10,065 nt of DNA from Baffinella frigidus (taxonomy: Eukaryota > Cryptophyceae > Cryptomonadales > Baffinellaceae): the NCBI GenBank assembly GCA_026770585.1, contig MU646872.1, positions 197,391 to 207,455 on the forward strand, read 5' to 3'. The position numbers were made by a program, and so were the translations under genes. Under the pieces are notes generated by a model, which saw nothing but the letters and a program-made list of their open reading frames with translations, did no database searches and was not told the DNA's origin. Below, in pieces: positions 1 through 6,700 of this stretch. Position 1 is the first letter of the stretch. Each line of letters begins with the position of its first letter.

Positions 1-46
1 GGGGGGGGGGGGGGGGGGGCAGTTTCTTCTGAGCGACGTAGCCCTG
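1..46. mobile_element. Truncated right end of MITE family A with poly-G
   Basis: Positions 22-46 match the family A right repeat at 21 of 25 bases and are followed by TA at 47-48. The preceding 19 G lie where the complete copy also has a G tract. The rest of the element is outside the window. The G run may be expanded or be an assembly edge. Confidence 0.6.
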
Positions 47-48
47 TA

Positions 49-600
49 CAGCAGAACTGCTGTGTAACGTCCTTCCGCGTCGACTAAAATCGCAATTTTC
101 GCATTCGTTTACAACCGCACTGTTGGCACTCGTTTACAAATTACTTGCTCCAGGAACAGTGGAGACGCATCGTAGCGTCGGGCCGCGGGGCCTCGCACGA
201 GCGGCAGGACCGCCACACACGGAACCCTGCGGGCCAGCGACGCACTGCAGGCGCCAGTCCGCCCTGACATCTCCCAGCATCGCCGAAGAGGAGGCTCCTT
301 CACTCCACGCGTTCCCGAAATGTCGGGCGCGTGGAGCCATTTCCTTGAGGCTCAGAGGAGGGAGCATTACTCCATGGCGCCACCATCGCCCTGGTCCCCG
401 CCGCCGCCGCCGCCGCCGCCGCCGCCCTCGAACTCCTCACGCGGGGCCATCTGCCGCGCGTTGTTCACCTGCCACAAGCACGCCACTTTCAGCACAAAAA
501 AAATTGCTAGAAAAAACACACAACACTGTCAGCACCCTGTTTGCTAGCGCCACTGTCAGCACCCTGCTCGCCAGGCCCACGCCGCTGACAGTCAGCACCC
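49..600. other. No supported gene; GC-rich DNA with (CCG)n and direct repeats
   Basis: Open frames exist on both strands but have low-complexity Arg or Pro runs from the (CCG)n tract at 398-426 and match no family. CACTGTCAGCACCCTG occurs at 524-539 and 551-566, with shorter relatives at 587-600 and 824-840. A plus-strand frame contains LRLRGG at 345-362, resembling LRGG in the RRM protein's leader; this is too little for a gene call. Confidence 0.6.
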
Positions 601-602
601 TA

Positions 603-737
603 TCCCTTAAGTGGCGAGCCGGTCAAAATTGACCGCCAAGAGGCAGGTCCTGGGGCCCTACGGTACGTCTTAGGGCCCTATGGTAGGTCTTTAGGTCCCT
701 AAGGTAGGGCGTATGAGCCTACTCGCCACTTCAGGGA
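603..737. mobile_element. Second MITE family (B) with TA duplication
   Basis: 16-bp inverted repeats TCCCTTAAGTGGCGAG (603-618) and CTCGCCACTTCAGGGA (722-737) match at 15 of 16 and are flanked by TA at 601-602 and 738-739. The body carries a 20-bp repeat three times (652-711), each with a GGGCCCTA-like core. No coding capacity. Confidence 0.75.
652..711. repeat. Three 20-bp tandem repeats inside MITE B
   Basis: Units 652-671, 672-691 and 692-711 share the core GG(G/T)CCCTA followed by GGTA(C/G)G. A similar TAGGG-CCTA core occurs inside MITE A, hinting at shared origin or exchange. Confidence 0.7.
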
Positions 738-852
738 TAATCAGGACCACGACGCGGTGTCAGGCACGGAGATGCAGCACGTCGCCTACGTGCCCAACTG
801 CCGCCCTATCCCGACCCTCAACACTTGCAGCACCCTGTTTGCTAACAAAAAA

Positions 853-878
853 ACACCCTGTCTGCTAGGACAGGGTGT
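853..878 (-). other. Perfect hairpin followed by T run past the RRM gene
   Basis: ACACCCTGTC and GACAGGGTGT form a perfect 10-bp stem with a 6-base loop. On the minus strand a run of T (847-853) follows, about 25-50 bases after the modelled stop codon. It could mark the transcript 3' end, but polymerase II does not normally terminate this way and no polyadenylation signal was recognised. Confidence 0.35.
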
Positions 879-901
879 CGCGCCCGCCTCGCCATCAGCT
901 T

Positions 902-1180
902 TCAGAGCCTTGAGGGGCTGTGATGAGCGAGGTACCCCTGTAAACCCGAAACCCGAGCGCGCCGGGGGCCACCGCTCGGTGGATGCGTGCCGCCGAGGTT
1001 GCGCGAGCCGGGTCGTGTTTTTGCGTGGTGCAGCGGCATGCACCACCGTGTGTTGACACTTCGAAAAAAGAGATTTTTTTGTGCGGCGGAAGAAGCGGGG
1101 AGGGGAATGACCTTGACAGCGCGGTTGAGGATCTCCTGGCCATCGATGGCGTCGCGGGCGGTCTCGCACGCTGCCGCCTC
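902..1180 (-). CDS. RRM gene exon 4: end of the RRM, uncertain tail
   Basis: Acceptor GATTGCAG at 1188-1181. Positions 1180-1112 encode the RRM's last helix and strand (ETARDAIDGQEILNRAVKV) and are secure. From 1111 to the TGA at 904-902 the frame is open but unlike any family I know, and its last codons lie in a solo copy of the CAGGGG-type inverted repeat (921-940). The exon may instead end at 1112|GTCATT and splice to an exon I cannot find. Confidence 0.75.
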   Translation of the reverse strand, partial: EAAACETARDAIDGQEILNRAVKVIPLPASSAAQKNLFFRSVNTRWCMPLHHAKTRPGSRNLGGTHPPSGGPRRARVSGLQGYLAHHSPSRL

Positions 1181-2170
1181 CTGCAATCGACACGCCAGGC
1201 CTCAGTTCAAGGACACGCCTGGCCTTAGTTGACAGATTTAATCTGAGAACATGGTGCAGCTATTTGAGGTGCACGTTGCCCCACAGTCAACCTCAGCATC
1301 GACTGCTTGCACGGCAGCGAGATTTGGAAATGTCTTGGATCAGACAACTGAATAAAGTAAAACCTGTTCTCGGAAGACAGTGGTGATGGGCCACATCACA
1401 ATTTCTGAGCTTCAAAATATGGTTTCTCACTTGATATCTCCGAGCTGTTTAAGATTCGAGGTGTGGGAAGAGTGGGGCACGCAGGGGATGCAGCCGACCT
1501 ACAGGGGTACCTCGCTCATAAGAAACGCCCACCCCCCGAGGGCCACCATAGGACCCTAGGCATGGTCCCACTGTAGGGTCCTAGGGGGGGGCGGTTTCTT
1601 ATGAGCGAAGTGCCCCTGTACACATCACAGACATCTGCAGTGGCTCACTGAAACTCTGCCATCGTTGAAATGGTGGGAATGTGAGATGAAACGCCTCACG
1701 TTGAACTTGATACGCCACACCTCAACCCGTGACCCTGGAAACTAAACCTTACGCCGCAAATCCTCAACCCCTACCCCCACCCCTACACTCCTTCGCCGCC
1801 TTCGAAGTGACGACTCCTCTACCCATCACATCATGGCAATGTGAGGTCGTTCGCATGAAGATGAATCCTCAAGTGTCAACCCTCACCCCCACACCCTATG
1901 CAGGTGAAGGGTGTGATGGGAGGAGGAGAACCTCGAAGGTGACGGGGCGAGGGTTGATGGTGGATGGTGTGGGGGTTGAGGGTTGAGGATATGGGGTGTA
2001 GGGTGTAGGGTTGATGGTGTGGGGGTTAGGGAGTACCTCGAGTACCTCGAAGGTGACGTGGTGAGGGTTGATGGTGGATGGGGTGGGGGTTGAGAGTTGA
2101 GGATATGGGGTGTAGGGTGTATGAGGGTTGAGGATATGGAGTGTAGGGTGGGGGGTTTGGGGTTGGGGGT

Positions 2171-2216
<46 letters not shown>

Positions 2217-3455
2217 GGTTAAGGGTCGAGGATATGAGTATGAGGTGTAGGGTTGAGGGTTGAGGGTTGAGGGTTGAGGGTATAGGGGTGAGGGAGTACC
2301 TCGAAGGTGACGAAACCGAAGCCGCGGGACCGGCCAGAGTACTTGTCCGTCATCACCTGCGCCTGTCACCACAAACGTCCAAGCGTCAACAACCACACAC
2401 GTGACCGCAAATGTCCCCAGTGTCAGCCACCACAAACCTCCGCCTGTCACCCACCACAAAACGTCCCAGTGGCAGGGCGGCTGCACGTGCCAACCCGCGC
2501 GTTGCAACATTCTGGCTAGGTGAGTATCACCTGGCTGGTGGGGGTTTCGCAGTGATGCTAGGACGGTAGAGCGAGAGGCACGGGCCGGGTGAAGACCGAT
2601 ATGGTCTGGATATGGTCTGGCTGGGGGGCGCGTGGGTGTTGGCAACGGAAAGTCGTCGAGTTTTATCTCTGCAGAGCTACCAAGCACCGAGTTTTGCGTG
2701 ACGCACAGTGGGGGGTTGTGACGCATAGAGCCCCGAGGAGAAGAGGGGAGGCCAACCGTGCACTGGCCGTAGCTGCCGAACACCTCCTGCAGCTTAGCGT
2801 CATCCACGTCCCAGCTCAGGCCGCCGACGTACAGCTTGATGGGGTCGATCGGACCCTCGGGAGGAGCACGGCCCCGCCCCCGGAACCCGCCGCCACCACC
2901 CCGACCACGGTACCCACCACCACCGCCACGGTACCCGCCGCCATCGCCGCGCCCACGGTATCCACCGCCGCCGCCCCGGTAGCCGCCGCCGCCGCCGTAG
3001 CCGCCGCCGTCACCACCGTAGCCGCCGCTGCCAGGGGCCAAAAGGTCACCGCGTCGTCTCTCCGCGGCACCATGGCCCCCGCTGGAATGCTAGAAAGGGG
3101 GCCGGAGGGTTCGAACACATCTTTCGGTCTTTCTTTCCTCGCATCGCGGTGGTCAGCCGCAGACGCGCGCTAGCGGAGGATCCGGGAGTAAAACGATCAC
3201 ACGGGCAGCATTCGAATCAGCAGCTCTTGCGGTCGCCGCGAGTACGAGGGGTTGGGCACTGAGCTTTGATCCCTGCGTGGTGTACCTGCCGTAGCCGCCG
3301 CCCTCGTTTCCACCGTAACCCCCACCACCGCCCCCGTCATTGTCGTACCCACCGCGCAGCATCAGGCATCCCGAGACCGCAGGCGAGTGTGTCTGGATGG
3401 CCAGCGCCGTCGCCCCAGCCACGAAGGCGAGGCAGACCAACACCCGCATCGACAT
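902..3455 (-). CDS. Glycine-rich RGG/RRM RNA-binding protein, four exons, C-terminus uncertain
   Basis: Model: exons 3455-3286, 3027-2757, 2362-2300 and 1180-902, all GT-AG, about 260 residues if the last exon runs to the TGA at 904-902. Residues 1-19 form a hydrophobic signal-like start (MSMRVLVCLAFVAGATA). Residues 37-110 are Gly/Tyr-rich with YRG and RGRG repeats typical of RNA-binding RGG regions. One RRM follows: RNP2 LYVGGL at 122-127, RNP1 RGFGFVTF at 160-167, and the last helix and strand at 169-192 (ARDAIDGQEILNRAVKV). RRMs bind single-stranded RNA through the aromatic residues of RNP1 and RNP2. The beta2 region is about one residue shorter than usual. Residues 193-260 match nothing I recognise and end inside a transposon inverted repeat, so a further intron after AAG at 1112 (GTCATT) is possible. 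Organellar or secretory targeting is inferred only. ATG 3455 is preferred over upstream alternatives because the hydrophobic stretch follows it directly. It is divergent from the YrdC-family gene. Confidence 0.85.
921..940. mobile_element. Solo inverted-repeat end of MITE family A
   Basis: TGATGAGCGAGGTACCCCTG matches the right repeat at 17 of 20 bases and is followed by TA at 941-942. No left end was found. It overlaps the last codons of the modelled RRM gene tail. Confidence 0.6.
1502..1618. mobile_element. Tc1/mariner-like MITE, family A, complete
   Basis: 25-bp terminal inverted repeats at 1502-1526 and 1594-1618 match at 23 of 25 positions (CAGGGG...CTCATAAGAAAC), flanked by TA at 1500-1501 and 1619-1620. 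The 117-bp body has no coding capacity and contains a nested inverted pair TAGGACCCTA / TAGGGTCCTA and a G tract. TA target duplication is the Tc1/mariner hallmark. It sits in the last intron of the RRM gene. Confidence 0.85.
1926..2057 (-). repeat. Two echoes of the RRM exon 3 donor junction
   Basis: The 18-bp junction at 2294-2311 (sense GTCACCTTCGAG|GTACTC) recurs exactly at 2040-2057 and with one mismatch at 1926-1943. A stub of 10 bases also lies at 2031-2040. The copies are embedded in a tandem unit of roughly 110 bp that includes heptamer variants. Confidence 0.85.
2168..2282. repeat. GGGTTGA heptamer array in RRM intron 3
   Basis: Period-7 GGGTTGA repeats at 2168-2221 and 2249-2282, one base away from the plant-type telomere unit GGGTTTA. 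On the gene's sense strand they read CCCTCAA. Interruptions carry GTGTAGGG and GGATATG variants. Confidence 0.85.
2300..2362 (-). CDS. RRM gene exon 3: RNP1
   Basis: A 63-nt exon of 21 codons, phase 0 at both ends, between acceptor GTGACAG and donor GTACTC. It encodes AQVMTDKYSGRSRGFGFVTF plus Glu, the centre of a canonical RRM with the octamer RNP1. Its 3' edge and donor are copied twice further into the following intron. Confidence 0.92.
2354..2466 (-). repeat. Acceptor-side minisatellite in RRM intron 2
   Basis: On the sense strand, GACGTTTTGTGGTGGGTGACAG followed by GCGGAGG (2466-2437) echoes the true end GACGTTTGTGGTGACAG followed by GCGCAGG (2378-2356). Shorter GTGGTTGTTGAC and GGTGGCTGAC variants lie between. 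The repeats place decoy acceptors upstream of exon 3. Confidence 0.7.
2757..3027 (-). CDS. RRM gene exon 2: RGG region and RNP2 half of the RRM
   Basis: The acceptor is TGGCAG. The exon encodes Gly-Tyr and YRG/RGRG repeats, then the RRM start KLYVGGLSWDVDD and LQEVFGSYGQ. It ends CAG TGC ACG at donor GTTGGC (phase 0). The alternative donor at CA|GTGCAC gives an immediate stop with either exon 3 acceptor, so it is excluded. Confidence 0.85.
3286..3455 (-). CDS. RRM gene exon 1: signal-like leader and first Gly-rich block
   Basis: Codes for residues 1-56 plus two bases of codon 57. It starts at ATG 3455, in the context GCAAAAATGTCG. The hydrophobic leader is followed by LMLRGGYDND and a Gly/Tyr block. 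It ends GGC AG at donor GTACAC; joined to exon 2 this makes an AGC serine and continues the Gly-rich repeat without a break. Confidence 0.85.
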
Positions 3456-3560
3456 TTTTGCACGCTTTCCCCGGGTGCCTAAAGTTGACGTCAACTTTGG
3501 ACTTCAAAAGTCCACTTTGTAGCTCAAAAGTTGACAGATCCGAGCGCAGGCCTGTTGCGG
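3456..3560. promoter_or_regulatory. Bidirectional promoter with TGACGTCA palindrome
   Basis: Only 105 bp separate the two divergent start codons. The interval holds a perfect 18-bp palindrome at 3481-3498 (AAAGTTGACGTCAACTTT) centred on TGACGTCA, the classical CRE/ATF-type bZIP site, and a second inverted repeat GGACTT-CAA-AAGTCC at 3499-3513. AAAGTTGAC or its near match recurs four times in alternating orientation (3481-3489, 3490-3498, 3510-3518, 3527-3535). There is no clear TATA box. Co-regulation of both genes is inferred. The 5' UTRs must also lie here, so some of these sites could be transcribed. Confidence 0.7.
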
Positions 3561-3782
3561 ATGGCCATTCCGCTCGGCTTCTGCGCCATCGGCGGTACCC
3601 ATGTCCAAGCCATGTTCATCCACTGCATTGCATCCGCCCTGACGCCGCGCTCGCGCCCGATGACCCCCCTGCGCCAGCTCTCCACCCGGGGCAGTCTTGC
3701 ACGCCCGCAACGAAGCACCTTCCAAATGAAGAAAGGAAAAGGAGGCGCTGCTACGGAGAAGCGCGCACCGCCCTTCATTGAG
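3561..3782 (+). CDS. YrdC-family gene exon 1: probable organelle presequence
   Basis: 74 codons, from the first in-frame ATG (3561). A second ATG at 3612 begins an Arg/Ser/Thr-rich, acid-free stretch (ASALTPRSRP, LRQLSTRGS), a typical mitochondrial or plastid presequence; either start could be used. It ends PPFIE at donor GTGCAT, phase 0. Confidence 0.75.
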
Positions 3783-6700
3783 GTGCATGGCTCACTCCTT
3801 TGCACTATGACGTGTTTCCTCGCACCGCGTGTCCTCAACTGTCCCTTGGTGTGATGCGAGCGTCTTCCAAGAACGAAACGGTACCTGGAGTTCATATCCA
3901 TGTTCTAGTTCGAGTTTCGGTACTCGCAGGCAAGCCCAGCTGCACGGCTCACACACAAATCATTGGATCCTTGCGTTATACCCGAATCCGCGTGATCCCG
4001 GCCAGCCCCTAATGGCGTATGTGTGAGAGAGTTGAGTAAAAGAATAGAGTATGGTACAATCTCCTGATGAAAACGGTGTCCTCAAAGCTCTAACACCCAA
4101 CGCTCGATCCGCAGATCGAGAGCTTCGAGTCTGACTCCTGGAAGCTCGAACCGGCAGTGCAAGCTCTCAAAAACGGGGGCTTGGGAATCATGTATCCTCC
4201 CACCCAGATCCTTCAATCATGCATTCTCACACCCAGATTCTTGATTGCACCCGGCTCCAACCTCGACCATCTGCCCAATCCACCACTCGCATTCGACCAA
4301 CCACTCGAGCGGTGGCAAGAAAGCGGAGGGCCGGGATCAGCTCGGCCAGTGACTCCTCGAACACGCTCAGCTACCTTGAGACCATTTCGAAAAACCACAC
4401 CCATGATTTCATGTGAAATCCGATGGTTGTGTCTCATCACCACCAACTCCCACGAAGGGACCAAATCGTCGATTTTGAATCTCAGATTGAACCGGGCAGC
4501 CAGGCAAATTCGCCTTTGGTGGAGCAATTTTCCATATAAATTGGGAAATGGACAATCATCGATTTGGACCCACCGTGAGGGTTAGTGGCAGGTTTTGCTC
4601 TCCTAGAAGCATCATCGTTGTGATGGTTTTGCTCTCCTAGAAGCACCGCGTCACGAAAGTCATCCCGAGCGAGGAGCACGAGAGAGTGCTGCATCGCACA
4701 GGTTTCCGGAAGGACGCTACTGTCGGCTGGATTGCTCTGTACCACTCAAGAGTTGTGACTTTATGGTCCTTTAGTTCCTTTAGGCTTTGATTTCTCATAG
4801 GCGAACACCTCGCCCTTCCGTAGAAAAGATCTGCAGAGATGAGTATCGAATTAACTTCTCTCGCATGGCTTGTGTGATTGGCGAGGCGTACGATGTCGAG
4901 GGTGTAGCCCCACGGTGGACTACGGACCGTTTTTAAAAAGTCAACTTGCCCAGAGATAATTAACTTGACGGATTTTCTTGTGTAAATTTGGTCACGCAAC
5001 ACCCCAGAATACAAATTCAAATCTGAAACCCACGAAGCCCACCAAGTGGGGGTGTCTAGCTCTGCCTGAGGTTGTTCTGGCTCGCCCTTACAAAACGATT
5101 TAAGAGCAGAAATCCAGTGCAAAAAGGCCCTATGACGAGCCAGAGCCAGAATTTCAAGTCAGACAGCGCTAGAGTGTGGGGCGTACGATGTACTGATTTC
5201 TGGTGTAATTTTCGTGCAGTCCCACGGACACAAGCTACTGTCGGCTAGATTCCGCTTTGTAATACTGAAGAGTGTGTGACTTGATGGGGATCCAATAAAC
5301 ATGTCTCTCATGGCTGGTGTGGTGGGTGAGCAGTCCCACGGACACAAGCTACGCCTTCGTGACTCCCATCACGTCACGGGAGGGCATCGAAAGGTGACGC
5401 ACACCTCCGAAACCTCCATTCTCAGAGAAAGTCGGAGACTGGCGTTTCCAGAACGCAGGTCTCAGAACCCAGCCGTGTCGATCTCGCCGCATCTCTTTCT
5501 TCATTTTCCACCCTCACGTTTTTTAAGTTCCACCCTCCATCATTGCAACCCTCAGCATTGAACTTGCGACCCTCCACCCTCCACCCTCCACCCTCAGCCC
5601 TGAGCTCTCAACCCGCAACCCTCAACCCTCTCAACCCTCAACCCTCTGCCCCAACCCTCAACCCTCAATCCCCCAGCGCCACAGTACGACCCTATGAATA
5701 GGCTTGCAGGGAGATGGCAGCTGGAGATGGCGCTGATCTGCAGATCAGCCCAAGCAGACAGTGCAGCGCGTCGTCGCCTTGGTGTTGAAGTTTGTCGGGG
5801 CGTATTTCGTGTGCAGGATCTATGAAATGCGGCAGGCAGCCTCAACCGTCAAGAAGCCCAGCAGATGAGCTCATCTCAACGCCGTCGTTGAGCGCGCATC
5901 TGCTATGCGAAATTCAGCCAGTGACATCTCTTGTGACTGCAGACGCTGATCTGCGTTGTGAGCACCACCAGACAGTGCACCTCCCATGGTGCTGACATAT
6001 CTCGGCGGGTATTTCATAAAATCAATCAACACCACCTCTTTTTTTTTCGGGCAGGATCTACGAAATGCGGCAGGCAGCCTCAACCGTCAAGAATCCTAGC
6101 CGATGAGCTCACGACGTCGTCGTTAAGCGCTCATCTGCTATGGGAGCCCCAGCCAGTGACATCTCTCTTCTCGGGCAGGATCTACGAAATGCGACAGGCA
6201 GCCTCAACCGTCAAGAAGCCGCTATCCCTGCTGTGCGGAAGCATCTCGCAGATCGCGATGTACACCCTAAACTCGCAACCCCTAAACCCTAAATACACAA
6301 ACCCTTAACTCTAAACCCCTAAACCCTGAACCCACAACCTACAACCCTAAATCTCGCAGATCTCAATGTACATCCTAAGCTCTCAACCCCGAAGCCCTAA
6401 ACTTACACCCCACAACCCAAACCCCTAAACCCTAAAACCCAACCCCTACAACCTCAACCTTAAACCCTGAACCCGAAATCAGGTACACGACAGCGACGCA
6501 GACCAAACAGAACCCCGAAACCCTAAACCCTAAACCCACAACCCACAACCCGCAACCCTAAACACTAAAACCAAGCCCCTACACCCTCAACCTCAACCCT
6601 CAACCCTCAACTAGGTACACGACAGCGACAGAGACCAAACAGAACCCAAACCCCTAAGCCCTACAACCAAACCCCTACAACCCCAACCTTGAACCCTAAA

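Noticed and set aside
123-632. Long open frame of 169 codons on the plus strand
   Set aside because: It begins at TTG, contains Arg runs from the (CCG)n tract, reads through direct repeats and into MITE B, and shows no domain.
1896-3041. 381-codon minus-strand open frame as one protein
   Set aside because: Only its first part (exon 2 of the RRM gene) is coding. The rest reads through intron 2 and heptamer repeats, giving period-7 Pro/Asn/Thr peptides; RNP1 lies in a different frame.
3504-3901. Minus-strand open frames opposite YrdC-family exon 1
   Set aside because: They are shadows of exon 1 and the promoter, with no family similarity, and would overlap the divergent promoter.
4157-4585. 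142-codon plus-strand open frame in intron 2
   Set aside because: It starts inside exon 2 in another frame and shows no recognisable motif; the YrdC frame requires this region to be intron.
4637-5122. 161-codon minus-strand open frame
   Set aside because: No domain was recognised and it covers the duplicated intron block; it is likely chance.
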